A DNA stretch of 64,000 bases from Echinicola rosea (lineage in GTDB: Bacteria; Bacteroidota; Bacteroidia; Cytophagales; Cyclobacteriaceae): contig NZ_CP040106.1 of assembly GCF_005281475.1 (NCBI RefSeq), positions 625,501 through 689,500 on the forward strand, read 5' to 3'. The translations under genes were made by a program, and so were the position numbers. Below the pieces are notes generated by a model. The model was given only the letters and a program-made list of their open reading frames with translations. It did no database searches and was not told the DNA's origin. This document shows, piece after piece, positions 54,245-63,714 of this stretch (its first letter is position 1; each line of letters opens with the position of its first letter).

Positions 54245-55603
54245 TTATACAAAAGCACTGTGCCCGGTAATTGCCCTGCCCACGATGAGGGAATTGATTT
54301 CCTTGGTGCCTTCATAGGAATAGATGGCTTCAGCATCCGCTACAAAGCGGGCGATGTCGTATTCCAAGAGAATACCATTGCCGCCAAACAGCTCCCGCGA
54401 GTGGTCCACGATGGTGCGCATTCGAAGCGTACAGAACACCTTTGCGAGTGAGGCATGTTCGTCCTTGAGTTCTCCGGCATCCTGCATTTTGGAGAGTCGA
54501 TAGACCATGGTCTGCATGGCGGTAAGATCTCCAAGCATGGTAACTAGCAAGTCCTGCACCAGCTGGAATCCAGCAATGGGCCTTCCAAATTGTTTCCGTT
54601 CATTGGTGTATCTGAGGGCTGCTTCATAAGCACCTCGCCCGCAGCCCACAGCTTGCCAAGCCACACCTGCACGGGTAAGCCGCAGGATTTCGGAAGTATC
54701 CTTGAAGGAGTTGGCGTTTTGGAGGCGGTCACTTTCCGGCACGCGGCAGTCTTTCATCGTGATAAGCGCATTTTGAACGGTTCGCAGTGCCATTTTATTT
54801 TCGATCTTTTCCGGGTGAAAGCCTGGATTGTCCTTTCGGACAATAAACCCTTTGACCTGCTGGTCGTCCAAGTCCCTGGCCCAGATGACAGTGATATCCG
54901 AAAACGTGGCATTGCCGATCCACTTTTTCTGGCCATTGATGACCCATTCGTCACCTTCTCGCTTGCAGGTGGTCGTCAAGCCACCGGCCACGCCCGATCC
55001 TACTTTTGGCTCCGTCAATCCAAAAGCCCCGATGACATCCATTTTTTGCATTTTTGGAAGCCATTCTTGCTTTTGTTCTTCCGAGCCACAGACATAGATA
55101 GAGCCCATGGCCAAGCCCGATTGTACGCCAAAAAAGGTCGAGATAGACGTGTCCACCCGAGCCATTTCCATGGCTAGGAAGCCTTCCAATAGTGCAGAAT
55201 GGCCCGGACAGCCGTAGCCTTTGTATGTCAACCCAGCGATGCCCAACTCGGCCATTTTGGGAATGATATGCATCGGAAAATGTCCCTTGTTCCAATACTC
55301 ATTGGCAATAGGACGAACCTCTTTTTCCATAAAGTCACGGACCTTCGCCACGATTTCTTGCTCGTGGGGAGCCAAGGTTTTTTCCAATTCATAAAAATCC
55401 CCATTTACCGGTGGCAACTCACGTTTCTTGCCACCACTTTTCATCATTTTCATCATCTTGGCCAAGTCCGATTCGCTCATTTGAGAGACAATTCCCACCA
55501 TCTCATTGAGGTCCACTTTTTGGGAAAGCTGGTTGAGCTTCGCAAAATCGATGTTCTTGATCAGGGATTTTATACTGGAAAAGGACTGCAGTAAATTTTT
55601 CAT
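54245..55603 (-). CDS. Acyl-CoA dehydrogenase (glutaryl-CoA dehydrogenase-like)
   Basis: 452 aa. The first 70 residues are an unusual helical extension with Met/Lys-rich MSESDLAKMMKMMKSGGKKR. The standard fold follows: GAFGLTEPKVGSGVAGG (FAD/substrate binding), WVINGQKKWIGNATF, NERKQFGRPIAGFQLVQ and IYSYEGTKEINSLIVG with the catalytic Glu. The closest branch by motif is the glutaryl-CoA dehydrogenase type. It oxidises an acyl-CoA at the alpha-beta bond, passing electrons to ETF. Monocistronic. Confidence 0.92.
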   Translation of the reverse strand: MKNLLQSFSSIKSLIKNIDFAKLNQLSQKVDLNEMVGIVSQMSESDLAKMMKMMKSGGKKRELPPVNGDFYELEKTLAPHEQEIVAKVRDFMEKEVRPIANEYWNKGHFPMHIIPKMAELGIAGLTYKGYGCPGHSALLEGFLAMEMARVDTSISTFFGVQSGLAMGSIYVCGSEEQKQEWLPKMQKMDVIGAFGLTEPKVGSGVAGGLTTTCKREGDEWVINGQKKWIGNATFSDITVIWARDLDDQQVKGFIVRKDNPGFHPEKIENKMALRTVQNALITMKDCRVPESDRLQNANSFKDTSEILRLTRAGVAWQAVGCGRGAYEAALRYTNERKQFGRPIAGFQLVQDLLVTMLGDLTAMQTMVYRLSKMQDAGELKDEHASLAKVFCTLRMRTIVDHSRELFGGNGILLEYDIARFVADAEAIYSYEGTKEINSLIVGRAITGHSAFV

Positions 55604-55954
55604 ACGGTATCTGGGTTAAAAGTGATTACGGATGGTATTTACATCCACTATCGTACCAATTATACTAACAATTAAAGAGTTGTCCACAGATTATACTGAT
55701 TTTCATGAAATAATTCTCGAATACCCCTTACGGTCCAGGGCAAAGGCATAAAAAAATGTTCCTATTTGCATTTATATCTACCCTTCCTACGGAACTTACC
55801 TTTTTGTGTGCAATGTACAAATCGGGGCAAAGTGCCAGCGGCACGATAAATCTAGTAAGACAGGTTCTATTTCTTTCATGATTATCTAGATGGAGGAATA
55901 ACCTTTCAACATTCAAACCTTCTAATTTTCCCTCCCTTTCCCTTAACTTTAGGC
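55604..55954. repeat. Gap with GTGCCAGCGGCAC-type repeat
   Basis: No gene. AAATCGGGGCAAAGTGCCAG (55819) continuing GCGGCACGATAAATC recurs at about 56911 as CAAATCAGGGCAAAGTGCC. A second piece, ATCTACCCTTCCTACGGAAC near 55778, is of the same dispersed-repeat style. Confidence 0.55.
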
Positions 55955-56587
55955 ATGAAAAAGAACCTGTACGACAAGGTGGCATTTTTTTATGACCGAC
56001 TGGCGATGGCTGTACTGGGAAAAGCCCATAGGGAAAGTAAATATGCGTTTTTGGAAATGGTGGAGACGGGGGAGGTGGTACTGTACATTGGAGGTGGTAC
56101 TGGTGATAATCTCCCGATGCTGGCCAATAGGGTCGGCCACCAAGGGAAAATCTTTTTTGTGGAAGCTTCCCAAAAAATGATGCAGAAGGCCAAAAACCAG
56201 CTGACACCAAATCAAGTGGATCGGGTATTTTTTTTGCATCAAACAGATTTTGACCTGTTGCCCTCCCAGCAATTTGATTGGGTAATCACCCAGTACTTGT
56301 TGGATGTTTTGGATGATAGGCAGATTGACAGCTTGTTTAAGGCTATCAATAAAAGGATTAAACCTTCTGCTCGATGGATTCTGGTGGATTTTTTTGACCG
56401 ACCATCCATGCGCTGGCTCCAGTGGATGATGATTTGGTTTTTTAGGTTTGTCACGGCAAATCCACGAAAGAACTTGCCCCGCTATCATCAATTTTTCCAA
56501 AAACACGGCTGGCAGCAATTGGAGGAAAAGGTTTATAAAGCGGGATGGATGAAGGCTGTCGTATTCCGGAAGTCAAGCCGGCAGTAG
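55955..56587 (+). CDS. Class I SAM-dependent methyltransferase
   Basis: 210 aa. Motif I VVLYIGGGTGDNLPMLAN, motif II IFFVEASQKMMQKAK, and FDWVITQYLLDVLDDRQID as the motif IV/V region. A C-terminal hydrophobic segment (WLQWMMIWFFRFVTANP) suggests membrane contact or a lipid/quinone substrate. Small-molecule methyltransferase; the substrate is not identifiable. Confidence 0.87.
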   Translation: MKKNLYDKVAFFYDRLAMAVLGKAHRESKYAFLEMVETGEVVLYIGGGTGDNLPMLANRVGHQGKIFFVEASQKMMQKAKNQLTPNQVDRVFFLHQTDFDLLPSQQFDWVITQYLLDVLDDRQIDSLFKAINKRIKPSARWILVDFFDRPSMRWLQWMMIWFFRFVTANPRKNLPRYHQFFQKHGWQQLEEKVYKAGWMKAVVFRKSSRQ

Positions 56588-56727
56588 GGCCATTGTGTGT
56601 AATTCATGGAGATTCGGCTGAATGTGGCTGGCCATCAGTTGCTGACATAAGAGGAGAGTCCCTATAAAACAATCCGGATGCAAGCAAACCTTCTACATTC
56701 AGCATTTCAAAAAGAAGCAACCATTTG

Positions 56728-56812
56728 GATAAAGCAATATTTCTGGGGGGCTTTACTGCAAGGAGGCATTACAAATGCCTTTCTCAGCAGTTCGCATTTC
56801 AAATGCGGAACT
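56728..56812. repeat. REP-like palindrome pair, copy 2
   Basis: AAAGCAATATTTCTGGGG, then GGCATTACAAATGCC and TTCGCATTTCAAATGCGGAA hairpins; nearly identical to 21541-21622. Downstream, 56908-56940 repeats the GTGCCAGCGGCAC motif seen at 55832. Confidence 0.65.
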
Positions 56813-57010
56813 GGAGATAGCCGTGACGGCTTGTACGATCCAAATCAACTGATCATTCTTTCAGCCCATTCCGCCATTCGGCAAGATAGGCTACTGCGGT
56901 TTCCAATGTCCAAATCAGGGCAAAGTGCCAGCGGCACGGATGATAGCTCCTTTACACGAAATAAGTACTAAATGTTGATAACCATCAGGGAAATCGCTTT
57001 TAGCTCCTTG

Positions 57011-57208
57011 AACCCGCATTATGCACGAGCCTATCTATTGCGACCTGATCCGCCGCGGCGGACAAAATCAGTTGCTTCGCTGCTGTTTTCGATTCTACCT
57101 GGCGGTAGACAGTTTCACCATCCGCCGCGGCGGATGATTCAATCTCCAAACAGCCTGATTTTCTTGTAGTTTCAGCTCTCATAACGATTCCTAATGCATA
57201 AAGCGGGC
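57011..57208. repeat. Repeat R3, copy 2, with inserted micro-palindromes
   Basis: It matches 3759-3950 but carries TCCGCCGCGGCGGA at 57049-57062 and again at 57121-57134, and TCTACCTGGCGGTAGA at 57094-57109, while lacking the TCCCGATAGCTATTGGGA insertion of copy 1. It abuts MR1 copy H. Confidence 0.8.
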
Positions 57209-57628
57209 AATGTCGTTTAGTTAAGAAGATTTTCCAATACGGATCGTCCATTGAGAGAATTATGGTTTTAATCCATCGTCTTTTTTTACATGTATAAAAT
57301 GGATCCGCCTTGCAGCTATTGGGCGTTAAGAAATTAAAAAACGGTAGGCAAGAAGGCAGGCTTGTTTGACGAAATACTAGCCAAAAAGAATATTGGCAGC
57401 TAAAAAAGGAGGAGTTTGCCTGAATGAGGGAAGGTTTAATTTTAGGCCAATAGCTGCACACCTGTGCGCCGTGGCGTAGCGGCGGGGTTTTTTGGTTAAT
57501 TTTTTGACCTGAAGCAAAAAAGTAACAAAGGTAAAGGGATACAAACTATCTTGGAATATAGCTAAAAAAAATTAAACCAATATTTCCAGACACATACTAA
57601 CTAAACGACATTGATAAAGCGGGTTGAA
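57199..57628 (+). mobile_element. MITE-like element MR1, copy H
   Basis: 430 bp. Ends CAATGTCGTTTAGTTAAG and ACTAAACGACATTGAT, each bordered by ATAAAGCGGG. The core is as in copy G, but the intron target reads GGTTAATTTTTTGACC (C to A change), which weakens the hairpin and IBS1. No gene; the 153-aa ORF across it is spurious. Confidence 0.82.
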
Positions 57629-57813
57629 GTTCTTTAATTCAAACTGACACCTCTTTACGAGCAGCTTAAAAGTGTTTGCCCTGGGGGAACTACCAGTTTT
57701 CATAATGGAGTAAAATGCCCCCAACTTTTCGGCTTGATCCAACAATCTTTAACATATTACCCCTCTATGGATCGATTATTTTTTATAAATTACAGTGAAC
57801 CAATACTTATACG

Positions 57814-58191
57814 ATGAAAGCAACATGTAAGATGATCGTGTTTCTCTTTTTTTTGGCGGGAGGGAATTTATGCGCCCAAGACCAATCTACTATTGAAAAT
57901 GTTTTTGAAGCCCCATTTGATTTGGACGTAAAGCCACTTAATACAGACAGTCTTAAAGTGGCTGCTGTAAAGGGGTTGGGCTTTGGAGACATATTATTTG
58001 CGGCCAAACAATATAAAATGGATGATCATGCTGATGTGGTTGACCACAACTTTCCCATTTATCCGCTTTCTTCAGATCAGGATTATAAGCTGAAGAGGAA
58101 AGCATTGCCAGAGGACTACCCCGCCCGGATGCCAATATTGAAATTAAAGAAGCCAGCAGCAGTGCTGGAAGTTAATCCGCAGCCTGAATAA
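57814..58191 (+). CDS. Small secreted protein of unknown function
   Basis: 125 aa with signal peptide MKATCKMIVFLFFLAGGNLCAQ. The mature part is short and polar, with DVKPLNTDSLKVAAVKGLGF and a basic Pro-rich end (ARMPILKLKKPAAVLEV). No family recognised. The 3' end overlaps the convergent ceramidase-like gene by 20 bp. The signal peptide and codon texture support it being real, but homologues would be needed to confirm. Confidence 0.6.
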   Translation: MKATCKMIVFLFFLAGGNLCAQDQSTIENVFEAPFDLDVKPLNTDSLKVAAVKGLGFGDILFAAKQYKMDDHADVVDHNFPIYPLSSDQDYKLKRKALPEDYPARMPILKLKKPAAVLEVNPQPE

Positions 58192-59497
58192 GCTTGGTGA
58201 TGATCATGTCATAGTATGAACCACTGTATGGGCCAAACCAGTTCATATCCCTTGCCTCAAAATAGGAACGATGGTAATATTGATCGGGAACAATATACCC
58301 CATGTAGCCACCATTGAAAGAAGTGATGATCAGGTTTAGGCCTTTTTGATTGGCCAGCGTTTCCCAATTTTCATAAAACATCCCCGATATTTCACCACTG
58401 GAGGACACCAGCAATGTGTTGCCAATTTGTACCATATCGAAGTGTGTATTCGTATCACCAAAAAGGCTGTTAAAAACCCATGGACGGAGTCGGATGTTAT
58501 CCGATATTCGATAGGTAGCTTCTGGAAGCTCTGGTTTCAGTGTGCCCAAACGAAGAATATTGCGCTTGACAGTATTTTGGAAAGTAGCAGGCTGCTCCAT
58601 TAGGCTGTCCAATTGATGCGCATAAGCTTTAGTGTCTTTGGGCTCCCTTCCAGGTGCCAAAGGCTGATGGCTTCCCACTGTTCCGGCAGCAAACATTGAA
58701 AAGGCATAATCATTCAGCATATCCTGGGTCAGGTAAAAGGGGTAGTCGCCTGAAAGGCCCATAAACTTGCTATTGAGGCAGGTGGCGTGGGCTGTGTAAG
58801 TAAAGAAGGTGCCTTTTGTGCCATCTTTTTTGGTGAAGACCAGTTGGCGGATAAATGGATCAATAGGTCCATTTGGGATAAACCTGTTGCCTACGAATTG
58901 GGGAGCGCTGTATTTTTGGTAAGTGACAGCTACCGTGTCCTGTGACTTCAGGGCCTTGTTTACTGCTTGAGCCGACTTTTCAGCAAGGAGGTTAACGACC
59001 TTCTCATCATATCCTCCAAAGGCAATCTTCCCCATGATTCCAGGCATATAGCCGCCCATTCCGCTATGGGTGTGAGTGCCTGTAAAATAGACCAAATCCA
59101 CCGGAAGAGCAGCATTCTTGATGGCCTTTTCCACGGTTTTGGCCAAAGTCGGATGGACGATGAGCAGTTCATAGTTTAAAAAAGCAACCCGCTGATCTCC
59201 ATTGCCGACTACGATGGCTCTGACGAAGCTACTGTCCAAGACAAAATCATAGGCTCCTCTGGGTTTGTAACCTACCAGGTCCACGGGTTGATCAGGGGTA
59301 ACATTGACTTGCGCCCATCCCGCTAGCCATGCATCGCCAGCAGAAGGGGTGAGCTGGAGTTTCGAAACAGCCTGTACCGTCTTTTTATAATAATCTTGCT
59401 CCTTAGGGTCTGTCCAGTCCACTGTCGTAAGCAGCGCAATGGCCAGCAAAAGGAAAAGGCCTGTCGTCCAGGCCAATATTTTAAGGAATTTTCGCAT
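58172..59497 (-). CDS. Membrane-anchored neutral/alkaline ceramidase-like protein
   Basis: 441 aa from ATG 59497 (MRKFLKILAWTTGLFLLLA), an N-terminal anchor. Ceramidase N-terminal domain (PF04734-type) features are VNVTPDQPVDLVGYKPRGA, FTGTHTHSGMGGYMPG (zinc His pair) and YTAHATCLNSKFMGLSGDYP. Full-length ceramidases are about 650-700 aa with an extra C-terminal domain that is missing here, as in many bacterial homologues. The substrate may be a ceramide-like lipid or another amide. ATG 59512 would overlap purM by one codon. Co-directional with purM, 11 bp apart. Confidence 0.85.
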   Translation of the reverse strand: MRKFLKILAWTTGLFLLLAIALLTTVDWTDPKEQDYYKKTVQAVSKLQLTPSAGDAWLAGWAQVNVTPDQPVDLVGYKPRGAYDFVLDSSFVRAIVVGNGDQRVAFLNYELLIVHPTLAKTVEKAIKNAALPVDLVYFTGTHTHSGMGGYMPGIMGKIAFGGYDEKVVNLLAEKSAQAVNKALKSQDTVAVTYQKYSAPQFVGNRFIPNGPIDPFIRQLVFTKKDGTKGTFFTYTAHATCLNSKFMGLSGDYPFYLTQDMLNDYAFSMFAAGTVGSHQPLAPGREPKDTKAYAHQLDSLMEQPATFQNTVKRNILRLGTLKPELPEATYRISDNIRLRPWVFNSLFGDTNTHFDMVQIGNTLLVSSSGEISGMFYENWETLANQKGLNLIITSFNGGYMGYIVPDQYYHRSYFEARDMNWFGPYSGSYYDMIITKLIQAAD

Positions 59498-59508
59498 GTC
59501 AATGAGGA

Positions 59509-60672
59509 TCAATACTCAAATGTACCGTGTTCACTTTTGATGGTGACTTTTTTGCTATCATAAGGTTCCACACGACCAATGATCTGTGCATCTACTCCGT
59601 GAAATTCAGCGATGTCAATGATCTCTTCCGCGTACTTTTCTTCCAGATAGACCTCCATTCGATGACCCATGTTAAATACCTTGTACATTTCTTTCCAGTC
59701 GGTACCACTTTCCTCTTGAATGATCTTAAACAATGGAGGAGTATCGAAAAGATTATCCTTTACTACGTGTACATTGTCTACGAAGTGGAGCACTTTGGTC
59801 TGGGCTCCCCCACTGCAATGAACCAATCCGTGGATTTGCGGACGGAGATACTTGAGGGCTTCCACCATGATCGGGGCATATGTCCGTGTAGGAGAAAGGA
59901 CCAGTTTGCCCACATTTACCGGGGTATCAGGAGCCGGGTCGGTAAGATTGTATTTCCCTGTATATACCAAATCGTCCGGCACTGATGGGTCAAAACTCTC
60001 TGGGTATTTGGTTTTCAGGACTTTGTTAAACACATCATGTCGGGCGGAGGTGAGGCCATTGCTGCCCATACCGCCATTATAGCTGTCTTCGTATTTGGCC
60101 TGACCATGGGATGCCAAACCGACGATAACATCTCCTGGCTTGATATTGTCATTGGAGATGACTTCGTCTCTGCGCATGCGACAGGTGACAGTGCTGTCCA
60201 CAATGACTGTTCTCACCAAGTCGCCCACATCGGCGGTTTCGCCACCGGTGAGGACTGCGTTTACGCCATTGTCACGGAGCATTTGGAGGACTTCCTCTGT
60301 GCCATTAATGATGGCAGAAATCACTTCCCCAGGGATCAGGTTTTTATTCCTCCCGATGGTGGAGGACACGAGGATGTTGTTCACTGCACCCACACAGAGC
60401 AAATCATCTATATTCATGATGATGGCGTCTTGGGCAATGCCCTTCCAGACGCTCAGGTCACCGGTTTCTTTCCAATAAAGATACGCGAGAGAAGACTTGG
60501 TGCCGGCACCATCGGCATGCATGACGTTACAGTAGTTTGGATCATTGCCAAGGGTGTCTTCCACAATTTTACAAAAAGCCTTTGGATATAGCCCTTTGTC
60601 CAAATTGGATATGGCATTGTGTACGTCTTCCTTTGAGGCTGATACGCCCCGTTGCATGTATCTTTCGTCCAT
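59509..60672 (-). CDS. purM: Phosphoribosylformylglycinamidine cyclo-ligase (AIR synthase)
   Basis: 387 aa, the long Bacteroidota form. YMQRGVSASKEDVHNAI at the start, NVMHADGAGTKSSLAYLYW and NAVLTGGETADVGDLVRT are the ATP/FGAM-binding motifs, with VIVGLASHGQAKYEDSYNGG and LVHCSGGAQTKVLHF further on. It closes FGAM to AIR in purine synthesis. It probably heads a two-gene transcript with the ceramidase-like gene, which has no obvious metabolic link. Confidence 0.88.
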   Translation of the reverse strand: MDERYMQRGVSASKEDVHNAISNLDKGLYPKAFCKIVEDTLGNDPNYCNVMHADGAGTKSSLAYLYWKETGDLSVWKGIAQDAIIMNIDDLLCVGAVNNILVSSTIGRNKNLIPGEVISAIINGTEEVLQMLRDNGVNAVLTGGETADVGDLVRTVIVDSTVTCRMRRDEVISNDNIKPGDVIVGLASHGQAKYEDSYNGGMGSNGLTSARHDVFNKVLKTKYPESFDPSVPDDLVYTGKYNLTDPAPDTPVNVGKLVLSPTRTYAPIMVEALKYLRPQIHGLVHCSGGAQTKVLHFVDNVHVVKDNLFDTPPLFKIIQEESGTDWKEMYKVFNMGHRMEVYLEEKYAEEIIDIAEFHGVDAQIIGRVEPYDSKKVTIKSEHGTFEY

Positions 60673-61025
60673 CAGAATAGTGACTTGGTTTATATTGCCG
60701 TAAAGTTAAGGATTTTGGCAAGAAATACGGTTGAAAGGTTGGAAGGTTTTAAAGGTAAACTATGTTGGAAAGTCCGGAATCGCATGGAAATGAATAGAGC
60801 AGCGTAAGGTAGAAGTGCATAGACCGGAGAAGACGGTATCCAGCACTTGGAGGGTTTTAAAACGGCATCCAAGAGCTAGAACCTTTGCTTCTATTTTGAT
60901 CGAAATCTTCAGTCTCTAAAAGCAATACCATTATAAACCGCTGAGCAACTATTGAACTTTCAATCTTCAAACATTCTAACCTGACATACCTTATAACTTT
61001 TCAACCTCAGAACCTACCGCCCTTC
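60673..61025. other. Intergenic region without recognised features
   Basis: 353 bp. AT-rich with several GGAAGG/AACCTTC-type stretches (GTTGAAAGGTTGGAAGGTTT at 60731, CTTTTCAACCTCAGAACC at 60997) that look like degraded repeats. No ORF with coding character. Confidence 0.5.
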
Positions 61026-62945
61026 TTATTCCTCGATCTCGATGACCTTAAATTCGGTGCGTCTGTTGCGTTGGTGTTCTTCCTCAGTTTGGGCGTTTTC
61101 GATGACGGGTTGGTCTTCGCCATATCCCTTAGCCACTAACCTGTCCTCCGCAATGCCCTGGGAAATGATATAGTCCACCGCTGATTGGGCCCTGCGCTGT
61201 GAAAGGTCTTTGTTGTATTCATCACTGGCTCGGCTATCGGTATGTGAGCTGAGTTCGATTTTGATTTCAGGATTGTCCAGAAGGATTTTGACCAGCTTGT
61301 CCAGCTCTTCCGCAGCATCGGGACGGATATCTGCTTTGTCCAGGTCATAATAGATATTTTCCAAGACAATGGCCTTTTCCAGTTCCAGCTTATCCAGCAC
61401 AATGGTAGTGTCCAGGGTGACGTTGGTGACATCCTGGATCAGGTCTTCTTGAGCGGGTGTTTTGCCGACAGTGCTGTAAGGCACGCTTTTGGTAAAGTAT
61501 CCGTTTTTAGAAGCAATCAAGGTAAAGTCTGCGTTTGGTTCCAACCTAAACCTCAGCCTTCCTTGTTCGTTGGAGAAGTCCCCGCCTACCGTCTGTTTGG
61601 TGCTGTCATAAAGGGCTACTCTGGCACTAGGAAGCACTGTTTCGCCTTGTGCTGTTTTTTGCAGGGTTTTTACATTCAGGAAAACGTTGACCACCTTTGG
61701 TTTGGGCGTATTGTCCTGGAAATAGTAAATATCATCATCGCCTACTCCTCCTTCTCGGTTGGAGCTAAGAAATCCCTCTTTGGGGAAATTGGTAAAAAAC
61801 AGCCCAAAATCATCACTTACAGAGTTGATGTTTTTGCCCAGGTTGGTAACCGTTGTTTTTCCATCTTTTGCCTCAGCCACAAAGAGGTCAAGTTTTCCAA
61901 ATCCTGGGTGGCCATCAGAAGCAAAAAACAACTGCTCTCCCATGGGTCGGGGAAACATTTCATTTCCGGGAGTGTTAATTTCCGGGCCAAGGTTCTGGGG
62001 ATTCCCAAAATCCCCATTGGCCAGTTTGGTGGCTTTGTACAGGTCAATGCCACCATAGCCTCCAGGTCTGTTTGAGGCAAAATATAGCACTTCTCCATCG
62101 ACACTAAAAGCGGGTGTCGAATTCCAATAGGTTTCATTTTCATTTACAGGCATCCAGATCGGGTCGGTAAAGCCTGCCCCTCTGAAATAGCTGACAAACA
62201 AATTGACTTCAGGAAGGTCTTTTTTGCTCAGGCTATTGCCCCGGGCATAAATGATGGTATTGCCGTCAGGACTGATCGCGATAGCACCTTGGTTGAGGTT
62301 TTCTTCATTTCTGAATTCAGGCAATGCCTGTACATTTTGTACATCTACTTTTACGCCGTTGGCCCTTGCACGATAGAGTTTGGTATAGCCTTGGCCTGTG
62401 GCTGGATATACACCACTGGCTCGACGGGAACTGGTGAAGTATAAGAAATCATCACTGACCACGGGGGCATAATCGATCCCAGGAGTGTTCAGCAATTCAT
62501 AATTCTGAAGTTCATGATAAGGCCAATAATCCGTGATGGACTCGATCTTGGCCATATTTTCTTCTCCCAATGCTGCCAAAGCCAACAAAGAGTCGCTGGT
62601 GGTATGTGATTTGGCCTCTTGATAAGCTTCTGCGGCATCGGCATATTCTCCTTGGTCGCGCAAGCTTTTTGCCTTCTTCATATAGTTATCAAAAGACCCT
62701 TCCTCTTCCAATAGCTTGTCGTAATAGGGAAGGGCATCTTCGATGCGGTTGGACAGCCGATAGCTTTCCGCAACATAATAGTTTGCCTCACTGTCATCAG
62801 GATTGTCAGCAAGTACCTTAGAAAAAGTGCCAATGGCCATTTGGTATTCACCAGCCGCAAACTGTTTTTCTCCTTTTTGCTGGAGGCTGGTACATCCTAC
62901 CAAAAAAAGGAAGATAAAAAGAGAACTCAGAAAACAATTTTTCAT
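61026..62945 (-). CDS. OmpA-family lipoprotein with TPR and PD40 repeats
   Basis: 639 aa from ATG 62945 (MKNCFLSSLFIFLFLVGC; LVGC lipobox). Order: TPR-like helices (about 20-130), WD40-like PD40 blades (IAISPDGNTIIYARG, AFSVDGEVLYFASNRPGG, LFFASDGHPGFGKLDLFVAE), a carboxypeptidase-regulatory-like beta domain (about 420-510), then OmpA with IYYDLDKADIRPDAAEEL and SSHTDSRASDEYNKDLSQRR binding peptidoglycan. Proteins of this architecture are envelope anchors, and one class (PorE/SprE-associated) works with type IX secretion; that link is only a possibility here. Confidence 0.92.
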   Translation of the reverse strand: MKNCFLSSLFIFLFLVGCTSLQQKGEKQFAAGEYQMAIGTFSKVLADNPDDSEANYYVAESYRLSNRIEDALPYYDKLLEEEGSFDNYMKKAKSLRDQGEYADAAEAYQEAKSHTTSDSLLALAALGEENMAKIESITDYWPYHELQNYELLNTPGIDYAPVVSDDFLYFTSSRRASGVYPATGQGYTKLYRARANGVKVDVQNVQALPEFRNEENLNQGAIAISPDGNTIIYARGNSLSKKDLPEVNLFVSYFRGAGFTDPIWMPVNENETYWNSTPAFSVDGEVLYFASNRPGGYGGIDLYKATKLANGDFGNPQNLGPEINTPGNEMFPRPMGEQLFFASDGHPGFGKLDLFVAEAKDGKTTVTNLGKNINSVSDDFGLFFTNFPKEGFLSSNREGGVGDDDIYYFQDNTPKPKVVNVFLNVKTLQKTAQGETVLPSARVALYDSTKQTVGGDFSNEQGRLRFRLEPNADFTLIASKNGYFTKSVPYSTVGKTPAQEDLIQDVTNVTLDTTIVLDKLELEKAIVLENIYYDLDKADIRPDAAEELDKLVKILLDNPEIKIELSSHTDSRASDEYNKDLSQRRAQSAVDYIISQGIAEDRLVAKGYGEDQPVIENAQTEEEHQRNRRTEFKVIEIEE

Positions 62946-63002
62946 CATAAAGTCAGGCTGTCATCAGAAAGTGTATCCTCTAATATATAACTTTTATCAT
63001 AA

Positions 63003-63491
63003 TTAGTTATTGAAATATCGGTTTAACCAGCTGTCACTTGCGGGAATGAGCCACTTGTCTTTGAGATCTTCTTTATGCTGCACGGTAGTGTTAAAGACCT
63101 TGGTGCTGGAGGTGAGTTGGCCATTCTGGATATATTCTTTGATTTGGCCCAAGCTGCTGATGGTAATTTCATCCTGGTTTAAAAAAGATACCTTTCCCTG
63201 GTCCAGTAGGTTTACCTGTAAAATTTCATCGAGCTCCCGTAGCGTCCGAACGGAGCTGTCGATCGAGCATCCACTGGCACCAAGCTGGGATTCATCTACC
63301 GACAGGATAATAAATTGGTCATATTTTATATCAAAGGAAGTAGGCATGCGGTTGCCATGGGTATTCCACTGGTCACAGAATGCCGTCATTCGCGAAGCGA
63401 TAAGGTCTTTTTCTTCATTGGAAAATTTCCGATTAGCTTGATATATCCATACCCGAGCGGTGTCAGGCATTGTTTCAAATGGCAAATACAT
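63003..63491 (-). CDS. Conserved Bacteroidota hypothetical protein
   Basis: 162 aa, soluble. MYLPFETMPDTARVWIYQAN, ASRMTAFCDQWNTHGNRMPT, FIILSVDESQLGASGCSIDS and VSFLNQDEITISSLGQIKEY match a conserved family often labelled ABC transporter ATPase in databases. It has no Walker motifs, so that label is not supported. Function unknown. It ends 55 bp before the OmpA/PD40 gene on the same strand. Confidence 0.8.
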   Translation of the reverse strand: MYLPFETMPDTARVWIYQANRKFSNEEKDLIASRMTAFCDQWNTHGNRMPTSFDIKYDQFIILSVDESQLGASGCSIDSSVRTLRELDEILQVNLLDQGKVSFLNQDEITISSLGQIKEYIQNGQLTSSTKVFNTTVQHKEDLKDKWLIPASDSWLNRYFNN

Positions 63492-63714
63492 AATCGCTTT
63501 TAGTCTTTTTTATTCAATTATTAAATATAAAACAAAGCATCTTGGATGCAAAGTATCCTTTAAATAGAACGTAAAATGGCTAGGAAGGATGCTGCCAATT
63601 ACGGTTTTTTTTGACACCCGAACCGCTGATGCTTCATTTTGACACCGATGACTTGGTTTTTTATACTATATACTAAATACCAAATACCAGTTGCCACATG
63701 CCCATCACCCTGCT

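Noticed and set aside
57000..57461. 153-aa ORF on the minus strand
   Set aside because: It runs through repeat R3 and MR1 copy H, both non-coding repeats with palindromic insertions.
63003..63491. ABC transporter ATPase
   Set aside because: The label is common for this family, but Walker A, Walker B and the ABC signature are all absent.
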